Positions 35,962 through 47,011 of a DNA stretch of 64,000 nt are shown piece by piece. Origin of the DNA: Mucor racemosus (lineage: Eukaryota > Mucoromycota > Mucoromycetes > Mucorales > Mucoraceae); NCBI GenBank assembly GCA_027405735.1, contig JAPEHQ010000004.1, positions 1,798,001 through 1,862,000 of the forward strand. Direction: 5' to 3'. A model generated the notes under the pieces. That model had not been told where the DNA came from. It did no database searches and was given only the letters and a program-made list of their open reading frames with translations. Positions within the stretch are counted from its first letter, which is position 1. Every line of letters begins with the position of its first letter. A program made the position numbers and the translations under genes.

Positions 35962-36450
35962 TTACTCGAATTGGAACTGTTTTAAATCATCAAATAATTC
36001 ATTTATTAATTCTTTTGTTCTTGCTTGACAGCTGGCGTGGTATTCGTGTTTGTTGATATTGCATGTTCTCCAAATGTATTGAAAAGTGTTTAATGGAATG
36101 ACTTCTTGATACAATCCTCTATATTTATTGCTTATTAAGTTGATACAGGAGGAATTAATCAGCTTCAAGAACTCTATTTCAACAACCGAACTGCCCAACC
36201 TGAGACTTATTACGTTCGCCAGCATTATTGATTTGACCGAGATCTTTGGCTTCTTTCTGTTTATCGTCTTCATCATCAGCTTCATTAATGTCATCATCAT
36301 TGTCGTCAGCCTCCTCACCATCGCCAGTTTTATGATCATTGCCATCTTCATCATCAGCATCGCCATCATCTTTAGCTTCGTCACCAATTTGTATTGGTGC
36401 TTCAAAAAAAACAGACGCTTCATTTTCGGAAAATTCTTTACATTTATGGA
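35962..36450 (-). pseudogene. 3' part of an acidic protein gene, truncated by repeat D
   Basis: From 36463 the minus strand reads EFSENEASVFFEAPIQIGDE followed by a long acidic Asp/Glu/Asn stretch (DDGDADDEDGNDHK...). A frame change at about 36190 leads to EIEFLKLINSSCINLISNKYR...RTKELINELFDDLKQFQFE and a stop at 35962-35964. The 5' part is gone: upstream sequence is repeat D from about 36450. Codon content is good on both sides of the frame change, so this is a recent-looking pseudogene made by D insertion or rearrangement plus one frameshift. The product is unknown. Confidence 0.5.
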
Positions 36451-37575
36451 TCGTTCTGCACATACAGGCTTTTTGTTATGCTCGTGTGCAGTTTCTTTTG
36501 TTGTACCCATGTGGATCTTGTTATTATCCTTTCAGCTATTATTAAGTGGGCGCAACAATTCATCAGACCATAATAGTGTGCAGCCCACCTGGGCACAACA
36601 AAATCATCTTGTACAACAACATAGGCCGGCCGTAGTGCTTTTAAATATAAATCCTTTAAATTTATGATTTTATGGACTTTTTTTGAATTCGTTTGTATCA
36701 TCTTGTACTTTTCAAGTTAAATCCGTTATTAGGCTAATAATGTTGTAGGTTGTATTTATGCTTTACTTAAAATAAGCCTTTGAGTAATTAATAGCAATAT
36801 AGTCGAACCTTAATTTTTATATGAAATTTCGATACCTGCATCTTATACTGTAGCTGCTTCAGATATTTAAACAAGCACGTCCGGGCTGTCCGGTGATTTT
36901 TTCTAAAAATTTAAAGCCTGGAAATATTATTAGATGGCCGCTTCCCGGAGATTGTTCGGCTTTTTTTTTTTTTTTGGAAGAGTGACCATTGGCAAAAATA
37001 TGAATCATATACTATGTTGTATGCCATTAAGTAGTACCATATGTTATCACTTTCTACAATATCAATACATCTTACAATCTATTGATTATGGTACGTATTG
37101 AAATTTAAAGTCTTGATATCGGATATAAGAAACTCCTAGCGTACTAAGTTTAATCTAGTAATTACCAAGAACGCTTAGGCCTCAATTATGACACCACATT
37201 ATTTCATCCCAGCGGTTAATCAATCAAGTAGCTATCGAATCAACATCCAACAAGCAAATTTAGCGCAGCATTAAAATAAGGAAACTCACAAGCTCTGCAA
37301 GAACGGTTAAATTATGATTAATTCATTTCAATTCATAAATTATTACTAAGTTATCAAACAGATATAATGGTTCAATAGTGTCTTTAATTACATCTCAGGA
37401 TTTCAATGTCAAATCAATATAAAAAGCCGTAATTTTATATCTAAATAAGCGATATCTTGTTTTTATTATACAGTTGAAGAACTGATTCATTACTCATTAC
37501 TCATTCTGCTTTAATTGTATTCTTTTTTAAGTATTATTTATCAAACATGAAAATATACGGCACTAGACTTAACGT
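36451..37575 (+). repeat. Dispersed repeat family D, copy 2 (most complete)
   Basis: It starts near ACATACAGGCTTTTTG and ends near AAATATACGGCAC. It contains the uninterrupted versions of both LTR target sites seen occupied elsewhere (AAGTGGGCGCAACAATTC at 36543 and GGTACGTATTGAAATTT at 37090). It also has GTCGAACCTT (near 36803) and AGATGGCCGC (near 36932), typical of the pogo-like fragment found alone at 60780-60975. No protein of its own is recognised. Confidence 0.7.
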
Positions 37576-37892
37576 TTAAAATTATACATCAAAATGTGTG
37601 GAATAAATTGTTTAACAACTTTTATTATGTGTTCAAGACTTTCTAATGAAATTTAAGGGTTGCCATAGGCGTATATACTAGAATCCAGCAAATTCTATAC
37701 CACAAAACAAAACAGGATTTACAATTACAAGGTTTAGGGGGTCCAAAAATTATCCAAAAAAACCACCCCTGAAAGTTTAATATATAATAAAACATTGAAA
37801 AAAAAAAGAAGATTTTGTTAAGCAGCTTTTAAGTGCAACAAGCTTATTAAAATCTCGAGATATTTGCCATCTTAGGTTGAGCTTTTAAGCGG
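37576..37892. other. Non-genic spacer
   Basis: About 320 bp between repeat D and the AGCTCG-rich element. No gene or repeat is recognised. Confidence 0.4.
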
Positions 37893-37900
37893 GGTAAAAG

Positions 37901-38360
37901 TAAGTATAAAAGACGAGCCGAGCCTAGGACGAGCTTGACCAAAGCTCGCCACAACGAGCCGAGCTTTAATAAAAGCTCGTTTGACAAAGACGAGTTTTTG
38001 ACTTTTTTTTAAAAAGCTCGTTTGAGAAAGACGAGCTTTTGACTTCTTTTCAAAAAGTTCAAATTTAAATAATAATTAGTAAATGCTATGACATTATTAC
38101 TTTAGATAATTGTCAATTGACATTCATAAGTTTGCTTTACTTTAGATATTTGTCACTGGAAAGGTAAAATAAAGCTCGCATTGAGATGATGAGTTTTAGT
38201 CGCTGCATAAAAAAGCTCGTTTGGGGTAAACGAGCTCTAGTCACGCGCAAAAAAAAGCTCGTCGAGGTTGAACGAGCTTTTTTGTAAGCTCGTCTAACTT
38301 TAACGAGCCTTGAGAAAAGCTCGGCTGCATAAAAAAGGCTCGGCTCGTTTAATATCACTA
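37901..38360. mobile_element. hAT-like non-autonomous element full of AGCTCG motifs
   Basis: Flanked by GGTAAAAG on both sides (37893-37900 and 38361-38368), an 8-bp duplication as for hAT transposons; by chance or otherwise the identity continues for five more bases. The right end inverted (TAGTGATATTAAACGAGCCG) pairs with the left end (TAAGTATAAAAGACGAGCCG), 18 of 24 bases. Inside, more than a dozen AGCTCG/CGAGCT words occur in both orientations and form nested hairpins such as AAGCTCGTTTGG...ACGAGCTC. No transposase. The open frame on its minus strand is accidental. Confidence 0.65.
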
Positions 38361-38456
38361 GGTAAAAGTAAGTGTTTTACTTTTGAAGCCCTTATGCTCG
38401 CTGAGAAATCAACATGAATAAAAATAAGTCTTTTGTCAATATTCTGTAGCATATCA

Positions 38457-39352
38457 AGTATAGCCCTACATTTTTTATTTCCTGATTATCTATTGAAATG
38501 GGGGCACGCTCCGATTTTAAATATGACCATATAAAATTGTATAATCAGATATGCACATGTAACTGAGCTTGAATCCAAAAAGTGTTCAAATGGAAAAAAA
38601 ATCCAAAAAAATCCAAAAAAAACCTTGTATGTTTAATTACTCACAAAAATGCATAGTAAGTTGAACTAGTGTATTAAATGTTTTAGATTCAATTTTTAAT
38701 TCTGAATCGATCTGTGTAGATTTTAAAAACACTTTTCTCATAAAATCTCTAGTAAATTGAATGTAAACTTTTAACAGTTTTTGATCAAAAAGTACTCTTC
38801 ATTCAAATGTAACCCTAAAATATTTTATTTTTACATTATGCGCAACAAAATTATCTACAGAATGAGTATTTATACGTAGCTGTAGCCCTATTTTTCGTGG
38901 GGATATACATTTTTTTAATCTTTTTTTTGTAAAACCGAAATTTTTTCCTTGTATATCCTCGTCCAAAATTGATCGTTTTTTGTATCACCAAAAATCAATC
39001 TTTCAATCTCAATTTTCTCGACGAAAAATCAATATTTTTTCACGAGATAAAATTCGTTGGATAGACGCTAATGAGTACTATCCTATGGTTCTAGTTTTGC
39101 ATACCAGCCATCCCTTCATGGATCTCTATAACAGAAAAAGTGCTCTCACAAAATTTATAAAAAAATAAAAAAAGCCTTTACAGCCATCCAAAAACTAAAT
39201 ATCCTGGTAGAGAATGAAAAATAACCTAGACTTTACTTAATATCCATCATTGCAATACCTTGGTATTTTCTCCACTTATTTTCATTTCAAATGCGCTTTC
39301 TCAATTTTAAGCTGGCCATTTCTGCATCATTCAAATTTATGAAACAATCACT
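38457..39352 (+). repeat. Dispersed repeat family B, copy 2
   Basis: Nearly identical to 33003-33895 in the same orientation, about 5.45 kb downstream. It contains the shared A/B core (CTATTTTTCGTGGGG at 38888, CCTCGTCCAAAATT at 38957, CTCGACGAAAAATC at 39016) and the fossil frame NEYYPMVLVLHTSHPFMDLY, here preceded by in-frame codons where copy 1 has a stop. Confidence 0.75.
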
Positions 39353-40004
39353 ACAGTAAGCATGCTTGCTTCATTAAATAAAATTTGTAGCCGGGGCAAT
39401 GTTGAATAGGATAACAATTGGAATATTTGTTTTGTGATAACAAATGAATTATGGATACAAAAGTGAATATATAATAGTTGACGAAAGATTTCCCATGGAT
39501 AAGGTTTTGATGTACAAAAGAAAAAATACACACGCTCTTTATGTTGCATCCTTCTTGCGTGGGTTAGCTGCCACCAGCATGGGATATTTAGCGTGTTTAA
39601 ATAGATGAAATCCATGTAAAAGCGATTTTCATGTTGGTATTTTCAAAGGGTAAGACGATATATTCAAAGATGATTGCGATAAAATAAAGATTACATGAAA
39701 TCTGTTGATTATGGTGCGTGTGAAAATGCAAGAAAAGTGCAAAAGTTTTACAAGGAAAGCATAGAGACTTTATAGCTTTATAATAATAATACCAAAACTT
39801 TATTAAAATGATTTAAATGTGAAACATTATTGACAAAAGAAAGTATATCAAAATTTCTAGATACAGGTACCACAGGGATACACACTTACTTACATTGAGC
39901 GGACAAGATCTTGTAGTTCAGCATTCGTCGTAAGATGACTGTAACCTTTTCCATAACCACCAGAACAGCAAAATATCATATAACTCTAATAAGAAATGGC
40001 ATAG
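39353..40004. other. Spacer with a possible short ORF
   Basis: A 54-codon plus-strand frame at about 39445-39609 (MNYGYKSEYIIVDERFPMDK...SFLRGLAATSMGYLACLNR) looks protein-like, but a long frame also exists antisense, so neither is certain. A minus-strand frame near 39985-39892 (CSGGYGKGYSHLTTNAELQD), preceded by TTATTAG and followed by GTAAGTAAGT, could be an exon of an unmodelled gene. Confidence 0.3.
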
Positions 40005-40468
40005 TATACCTCAAATCTCAAAAAAAATTCGTAAACAAAAACAAGTAGAAAAAACAAGTAGAAAAAAAAGACAAAAGATTAGAACAAAAAGGTAAATTTT
40101 TCATCTTCCTTAAATAACCGTGAATTCCCCCTCGGTAGACTGAGGAAAACATTAGCCATTGCTAGGACTGTGTAAAGCTAGACTACTGTACGACAATGGG
40201 TATGTCATAAGTAATTCCCTTAAATCAACAGAATACTTTTATAAAGGATTTTAAAGCAGTATCTGATTCAAACATTAGACATAAAAACTATTTGAAAACC
40301 TACATAATATTAATCAACGAATGTATATTGTGCATTGCATTAGTGTGCTCATTTTTTTCATCGTCTTAGAAACGAGAAAGGTTAACTCAAGTAGCATCAA
40401 GGCGAGAGCAATTATTTGATATGGTTCAGGCTTTTCAAAAAGGAACAAATTTGAGAAATCCATGGTAG
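40005..40468 (+). CDS. Small basic protein, 3' exons (5' end unresolved)
   Basis: The last exon 40370-40468 is convincing: a long pyrimidine tract and TCTTAG acceptor, then KRERLTQVASRREQLFDM and ...QKGTNLRNPW with a TAG stop. Two upstream exons can be joined in phase, 40005-40091 (PQISKKIRKQKQVEKTSRKK...IRTK) and 40139-40169 (LRKTLAIART). The second has a weak GTGTAA donor. The product would be a short Lys/Arg-rich protein, perhaps nucleolar or ribosome-associated by composition only. The start codon was not found with confidence, so the gene is given as partial. Confidence 0.4.
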
Positions 40469-40835
40469 GAAACCACAAAGTATTGGCTTACATTATTGTA
40501 TACAAAAGAGGAGCGAGGGACAATATATAATCATATCGTTTTGGATAATGTTCTTCTAGAAGCTACCAAAGCTTTGCTTTGATTGTTTACTGTTTGTTAA
40601 CGATGTGTTACATATATATTACTCTTTTATTTCGACAACAAATCCCATTTTTTATAGAGACTCCAATTAATGTTATCATTTTCTTATGCGTAGAATATCT
40701 TGATTTCTTTAAACAAAGCATGCAAACTCTAAAACAATACATTGCATTTATTTGAATAGTAATATGTGTTTCATTTGAACCCTTTATTAATATTACTATA
40801 TACTTTTTTGCATTATCTACTTGTCAATTCAATTC
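40469..40835. other. Convergent 3' flanks
   Basis: About 370 bp between the stop codons of two small convergent genes. A+T-rich; no further feature. Confidence 0.4.
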
Positions 40836-41157
40836 CTAATGTTCAACAAAATCACCTCGCACTTCTTGAAATGAATTTCTAATGAGAGGATAAGGGTTGG
40901 CCTTTTCTACTACACATTGCCAGCCTTTGATTGTTCCAACATCAACTATTGCTAGCTAAGCGATATACTGTACTACTTAAAGTTTAGTCGTTTCGTTCAG
41001 GTGCGAATAATATGTTTTAAATGAATCCCAGAAAATCAACATTTTGAAACAACTCAACAATTCGCTCACCAATTGATGCTGGAAAGTTGAGAAAATGTAG
41101 ATTCCAAACAAGCAGATGCTAAGTTACTTGAATGCAACAGAACATCTCAACTTGCAT
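40836..41157 (-). CDS. Small conserved-looking protein, about 50 aa or more, unknown
   Basis: The terminal exon 40955-40836 reads LAIVDVGTIKGWQCVVEKAN...NPYPLIRNSFQEVRGDFVEH, preceded by a CTTAG acceptor, and is strongly protein-like. Upstream, 41157-41128 (MQVEMFCCIQ, GTAACT donor) joins in phase. A 9-nt exon at 41078-41070 (TTTCCAG acceptor, GTGAGC donor) may lie between. The frame is open further upstream (EVTILSLDHLCLHYALLKRN) to a TTGCAG acceptor near 41222, so a longer N-terminus is possible. It is divergent from the BuGZ gene, about 200 bp away. Function unknown. Confidence 0.45.
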
Positions 41158-41358
41158 TTTTGGGTTTCGTTTTAATAAAGCATAATGCAAGCATAAATGA
41201 TCCAAAGATAGGATGGTCACCTCACCTGCAACAAATATACGTCACTGTTTATAGTTTGAATCATCGCGATTGCTTAGGACAAGTACTACACATTTGGACA
41301 GAGTAAGAAAAATCTTTTTTTTATTATTATTATTATTGTTCAATTCTATATTATAACA

Positions 41359-42783
41359 ATGGGAAAGAAGAGAAAGTCAAAGCCTATGAGACCATGGTGT
41401 TGGTACTGTGAAAAAGATTTCGAAGATGATAAAGTTTTAGTCACCCATCAAAGGGTAAGCCGGATTCAATCATTTTGGAAAATTACTGATATATACTAAC
41501 CTCAATTCATCACTATTATTACTTTTTAGGCAAAGCATTTCAAGTGTGAAGAGTGCAATAAGAAATTGAGTAAGTCGATGCATCAACAAATGAAATAGGA
41601 TGGTTTTCATTAACATTTAAATTAAAGCTACTGCAGGTGGTATGGTTGTTCATTCTCACCAAGTACATAAAATCGACATTTACAAGTAAACTAAACAGTA
41701 AAATTTTAATTGGCACACATGTAATTAACTGTTAATGCTAGGGTGCCCAATGCTATACCTGGAAGAGATAAATTAGATATTGAAATTTTCGGCATGGAAG
41801 GTATTCCAGAGGAGGACATGATCGCTCATGAAGCTAGAATATCAGGAAATAATGGCAATAAAAAGTCAAAATCAGGAGGTTCAGGACATTACGGTGAATT
41901 GACATTAGAGCAGATCCAAGCACAAATGGCAGCTCATAAAGCTGCATCTGCTGTTCCTTCTGCTGAGACAACACCAACAAACACAGCTTCACCTGTCATT
42001 ACTGCACCTCCAGTGATCCAACCACCACCACAACAACAGCAACAACAGCAACAGCAATATTACAATTATAATGCTTATTATGGGCAACCTGCTGGTTACG
42101 GTCAATATTATCCCCCTCAAAATGGATATAATGCTCCACCACCCCCAGTTATGGGCGGACAACCACCTTTACCGCCACAACAAAATTATGGATATGCTAA
42201 TGCACCTAATGCTGGGTAATTTCATATTATTTTTATGGACAAAATCACCAAGTACTAATCAGATATATTCTATACATTTGTATTTAGCTATTCGGGACAA
42301 TGGGGTTATCAAGCATATCCTCCTGTTCCAACAGGTCCACCTATGCCTAATGCAGCAGCACATATGGGAGCTGTACCTCCAATGCCGGTAGCAGCGACAT
42401 CATCATTACCACCACCATCTGGTCCTCCTGTAACTCCAGCTGCTGCCACTGCACCATCACAACCATCAACTGTTGCAACGGCCTCAGCAACACCTCCTTT
42501 GTCACATCCACAACAACCTTTACAAGCAACTCAACCACCCCCACAACCTCATATGTCTGAGAATCCAATAACACCACCACTAGCTGTACCTACTACAACG
42601 CCTAGTGGTAAGAAGAAACCAACAAAAGTTGTCTTGATCTATAATAATAATGATATATCACCAGTAAGTTTTTTTCATTTATATAGTAATTTGGAAATTA
42701 TTTATTCATGTTGGATCTTTTTTTTTTTTCGTTTTTTGTAGGAAGAACAACGTGCTCGACTAGAGAAGCATCAGGTTTTCTAA
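41359..42783 (+). CDS. BuGZ/ZNF207-like C2H2 zinc-finger protein
   Basis: Six exons (41359-41454, 41530-41569, 41628-41685, 41742-42215, 42288-42663, 42742-42783) give 361 aa. The N-terminus MGKKRKSKPMRPWCWYCEKD...VLVTHQRAKHFKCEEC carries two C2H2 fingers (C14/C17/H30/H35 and C38/C41/H54/H59). It is followed by VPNAIPGRDKLDIEIFGMEG, which is almost diagnostic for ZNF207/BuGZ. The remainder is low-complexity Gln/Pro/Tyr/Ala sequence, as in animal BuGZ, whose phase-separating tail promotes spindle assembly and which stabilises Bub3. The end SPEEQRARLEKHQ resembles the conserved C-terminal EERRAQ segment. The role in fungi is inferred. A 27-base A run lies downstream (42898-42924). Confidence 0.9.
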
Positions 42784-42893
42784 TAAAATCTGGTAAGAAG
42801 TTTATTTCGTTTATTAAAACAATGATCTATATATCAAAAGAATACTCGAATAAAAATTTGATTTGGCTAACAAGTTGTAGTGTTTTTTTTTAT

Positions 42894-42924
<31 letters not shown>

Positions 42925-43652
42925 CTATTTTCTGGATTGATTGTACAAACTATGTAAGCGATAAAGTAGATACTTGTTATTGTTGTAGTTATTATTATTT
43001 TAGACAAATATCTGCTCGCCAACCAGTTATTATTATGCTTGTAATGTACATATGCATGTAAGTGTTACAAATTGGCATTTTTTTTTTTTATGTGTGCGAA
43101 ATGTAAATGTGTTTGATTACAATAACTATGGATACATCAGAAACGAGCAAAATCAAATAAAATGTTATTTTCGTAATAATATACATAAAAATTATAGAAC
43201 TTTTTATTGTCGAGCTATGCAAAGCATATCTTGTATCCGAGTATCAAATCATGCTGCACATTTTGACAGCCAAATCAGATATCCATAAAGAAACGGATTA
43301 TATCTAATATAGGCTTAACCTTTTTGAAAAACAAAACAAAAAAAATATTGATGCATACGGTAGATAACTGGCACCATTGGCATAGTTTAATGTAAACATG
43401 AGCAGCATTATACCGCTTTCAAAAATTCTCTAAAAAGAATAGTATTGGCTTACGCTGGCCCAAGCTGGATCTAGCACAGAAATACACAAGCTACATACAT
43501 CAAACGGCTGAAAATCAAGAATATCTTCTAAATTGAATGTTCTTGACGTATGATCTACTAGATTAACTCAGGGCAATTCAACCAAACGCAAGTACATTGT
43601 GGTAATATGTACTTTTTTTTTCCCTTATGGTTTCAGCAATGTCTCAATGGCG

Positions 43653-43689
<37 letters not shown>

Positions 43690-45703
43690 GCATAGTATTT
43701 GACTAATCAAGAGTCTAAAATAGAGATGAGATATAAGTCAATAAAGAAACCAATACCCATAATAAAGTTGAGCATCATTAAATAAAGGTTAAACAACTTA
43801 AGGCTGCTCTCTTTTGGGTTTTCTTTGGCAATATGATGATGCAAAGCTAAATTACTGTTTCAGAAAAAAAAAATAATGGCAATAAATGTTGCTAAATTTT
43901 GTGTAAAAACTAGATTTACCATGCAGAATAAATGGTGAAATATACATCTATAAACTTTCTTCCATAAGATGTAGATGTACATGATTGAAATGCGTTTTAT
44001 ATCATTACACCTTGAGAAAAGCAAGGCAGATGCAATTGGATGTGGGTATGCATTTTGAAACATTATACCAAGTAAAAAGCAAGAAGTAGCGTGTTGCAAA
44101 CAAGTACAAGCTTATACTTAATCTGTCAAGTGTATGTGTGTGGGTATATTAGATAAACTTGGCAAAGGGCGTAAATTGTTGCCATCACGAGACATCATAA
44201 CGATTTTTGCATCAGACAAATTATGAGTGTATGTGTGTGTGTGTGTGTGTGCTGTGCTGTGTGGAATTGCATTAAATTAACCTGTTTATAATTTACTAAA
44301 TAAAGATCCATTTCCAAACGAATAGGAAATCTTCCCATCCTCCCAAATAAAAATAAAAGTCTCATGTTGTTGAAATGAAATGAGCATTATAAAAACCATG
44401 TTTTTGATCAATACAAAGGCAATTTTCTATGATGCTAAAGGTATTGATGATATTATTGAGAAACATTGACCGAGACTTTTTCTCTTCTTGATGCTTACAT
44501 GATTCCAGTATTGTTTTCCATTTCTTCCGGGATTTTAATACAAAGAAAAAAAAAACAGAACATTAGCATAATGATATGCTCCTCCCACCGCCCCTTTTTA
44601 TACTTGAACTTAATCTTATATTTACAAATGACCATTATAGTAATTCTTTTTTTGAAAATACGGGTCAATAAAAGTATAGAAGGCTGTATTATATAATGTG
44701 AATAAGCTGTTTTATAGAAGGAACTGTAGACAAATTACAGGGTGAAGGGCGGAACAACATTACGAGGCAATGTAAACAAAATGTCCGATTGCTTATTTTG
44801 CATGAAAGTTGTGATTTTTATTTGACGTGAGACTAGAAAAAAAGAGATTGGGTTATACAGTATAAGCTTATGAGAATATTCTATTTATTTATATTGCACA
44901 TTTATATAATAGATCAATCAACTATAAATTTATTTATTGAATAAATACATTCATCTATTTCACTTGGTATTGAAATGTTTGAAAAATGCAGGAAATTGAA
45001 TTGAATGGAAATGAATCTCAAATTCAATGAATAAGCAACCTTCTTACGTCGATTGAAATGTATTTGAGATGTAAAACCATCAGATTGGGCGTTTTATACA
45101 TAAATAAATAATGCGTTTATTTTCACACGCATAATAACACTATATGAGATCCATGCAACTTTGGTTTGACTTGGCTTAACATCAAGTTGTCAATGAATAA
45201 CCATTCATGACAGAAAAACGGAAGGAAAAATGTTGATTCTACCGGGACAAACCCCTTTTAAAACAGTATACCATAAAAATTACAAGAATCACCCGAGATT
45301 TATAAAATGTGGGTAACTCTAATGTTGCAATGAAGGGTCCTCATGGCTTTTTTTTTTTTTTGCTTTTTATAATGATTTTTGTATGGTTCATCACACCAGA
45401 ACCACTTGTTTTTTTTCTCATTATTTGATGCAACAGAAACTTGCCCAGATACAAAGGCATGCTGATAGATTAAAGCGACCCATTTAATAGGGAAAGAAAA
45501 TCTCTTATGGGAAAATGACCCATAGAAAAATGGAACGTCATTTTGAAATTCATGCAGCCAGGTAAAGGATTTTTCCATTAAATCACACCACCTGGTTTTT
45601 TTTACATGAGAAATACAAGTATAAATACCTAGCAGTTTTCAGGATCAACCCTATTTTTTTCTTTAATCAAATATCGAATTTTATAAATACAAAATCAATT
45701 AAC
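42784..45703. other. Long intergenic stretch
   Basis: About 2.9 kb without a supported gene. It holds an A run of 27 (42898-42924), a TA run (43656-43687), a GT run (44230-44251), and scattered short open frames with no recognisable content. The last 100 bases before 45704 contain TATAAATA (45620-45627), a plausible promoter of the next gene. Confidence 0.5.
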
Positions 45704-46123
45704 ATGGACTCTCAATTTCCCGTAGAAGAAGACTTTGATAATGTCGTTGACTCTTACTCTGTTACTATCAATGGGTTTATTTTCTGTACCCGTCATGGTC
45801 TTGAAGTCTGCGACAAATGCCCTACAGATAATCGTTCCTCTAATAACATGGCAGTTGAAGACATGCTCCATGAAAAGTTAACCGAAGAAGAATATACTAC
45901 TAAATGGAAGGGTGATGAACGTGAGCCTTTCTCTGTTGCACGTAAGTGGACTCGTGTATCAAAGGATAAACCAGGATGTATGGCTCATAAGAAGGTGGGA
46001 TGCGATGAATGTTTCAATTGGGGAGAACAACTGTATCGTGGCATTCACGGTGGTCGTAAGCCAAGGGTATCTCGTCTTTCTCGCAAGAGTCGTGATCATA
46101 CTGCTGAAGATCGTATCAACTAA
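45704..46123 (+). CDS. Small Cys/His-containing protein, 139 aa, unknown
   Basis: A single exon with good codon bias for C-ending codons, suggesting active expression. The central part reads GFIFCTRHGLEVCDKCPTDN, a C-x3-H-x4-C-x2-C arrangement likely to bind zinc. A second pair follows in KPGCMAHKKVGCDECFNWGE. The C-terminus is basic (HGGRKPRVSRLSRKSR). Proteins with the CTRHGLEVCxxC segment occur in many fungi as uncharacterised small proteins; this is from memory. It lies tail-to-tail with the TPR-like gene. A TATA-like box lies about 80 bp upstream of the ATG. Confidence 0.7.
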   Translation: MDSQFPVEEDFDNVVDSYSVTINGFIFCTRHGLEVCDKCPTDNRSSNNMAVEDMLHEKLTEEEYTTKWKGDEREPFSVARKWTRVSKDKPGCMAHKKVGCDECFNWGEQLYRGIHGGRKPRVSRLSRKSRDHTAEDRIN

Positions 46124-46343
46124 AGTTTAAGAATTTTAAATATAACCCTTCTTTTTCTTTTGTCGCTACCTTATTGTAATTTTATATACACACACAACAC
46201 CCTTTTCTCCCTGCTCTTGATTTTTTATTTGCATGAAATAAATAAATCTCTCAATTTTATTCTTTATAACAAAATGTAAATGTGTGAAAAATTTCATTTT
46301 TTTTATTATTATTATTAAACAAAGAAATAATCATATGATGGAA

Positions 46344-46823
46344 TCAAAGTCTTTCAAGCTTAATTTCCATATGCTGCGCTAATTGAGTTTTTCCCATAGC
46401 TTCATAAGCTTCTGATAATTGCTTGTATGCTGTTTTTAACCGTAGCTTGGTAGTTTCAACTGAAGCAGGATCATGCTTTACTAATCTTTCCCAAATCTTG
46501 ACAGACAAAATCAAGTTTGATTCACATGTAATAAATTGTTGTATTTGAAAGTAAGCGTCTGCTAATTGAGCATATGCATCTGCTTGTACTTTTGATAGTT
46601 CATTTAATTGCTGATAATAATGTTGTTTATCTTCTGAGGCTGATGCTGGTCGCTCTAATCTTTGATTTGCAACGATTTGAACAATTTTAGCCAAGTAGGG
46701 TATAGAGCCTTTAATATCATTGTTGTTTTGTAATTGAGTTACTATTTTTGTGAGCACTTCAAGTTCAACCAAGTTTGCTGGATTCACTGAATTTGATCGC
46801 AATGCTTGCGGTTGTGGTGGCAT
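46344..46823 (-). CDS. TPR-like helical protein, 159 aa
   Basis: A single exon. After a short Pro/Gln N-terminus the sequence is all-helical, with TPR-like repeats: GSIPYLAKIVQIVANQRL, VQADAYAQLADAYFQIQQF and KTAYKQLSEAYEAMGKTQLA, which match the W-LG-Y-A-Y-A-P pattern loosely. It is probably a small scaffold or complex subunit. No specific family is recognised. It is divergent from the SEL1-repeat gene with 188 bp between starts. Confidence 0.65.
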   Translation of the reverse strand: MPPQPQALRSNSVNPANLVELEVLTKIVTQLQNNNDIKGSIPYLAKIVQIVANQRLERPASASEDKQHYYQQLNELSKVQADAYAQLADAYFQIQQFITCESNLILSVKIWERLVKHDPASVETTKLRLKTAYKQLSEAYEAMGKTQLAQHMEIKLERL

Positions 46824-47011
46824 TGCTTTGCATTGATTTGTATTAGAAACAAACTCGAATGAAAAAAAAAAGAATTTTCCTTCTGTTTGTTTGTTTGTTT
46901 GTGACCGTAACAGCCATGTTTTGTGTACCTTATTCTCGGATATCTAAAGCAAGATGATCCTGTAGTTATCTTTTGTCTTGTCAAGTGTTATTGTAGCATT
47001 CTTACTCACAA
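46824..47011. promoter_or_regulatory. Shared divergent promoter (TPR-like / SEL1 genes)
   Basis: 188 bp between two ATGs on opposite strands. It contains a TTTG repeat (46882-46901) and no coding sequence. Confidence 0.45.

Noticed and set aside
36128..36667. 179-codon hydrophobic plus-strand frame resembling a membrane protein
   Set aside because: It is the antisense of the acidic (GAT/GAA-rich) pseudogene and runs into repeat D; the hydrophobic pattern follows from ATC/TTC codons.
33003..39352. Interpretation of the two B repeats as LTRs of one retrotransposon
   Set aside because: The ends lack TG...CA with target duplications, and the interior contains no reverse transcriptase, integrase or gag-like sequence.
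43860..44099. 79-codon minus-strand open frame
   Set aside because: No protein-like codon pattern and no supporting context; judged accidental.
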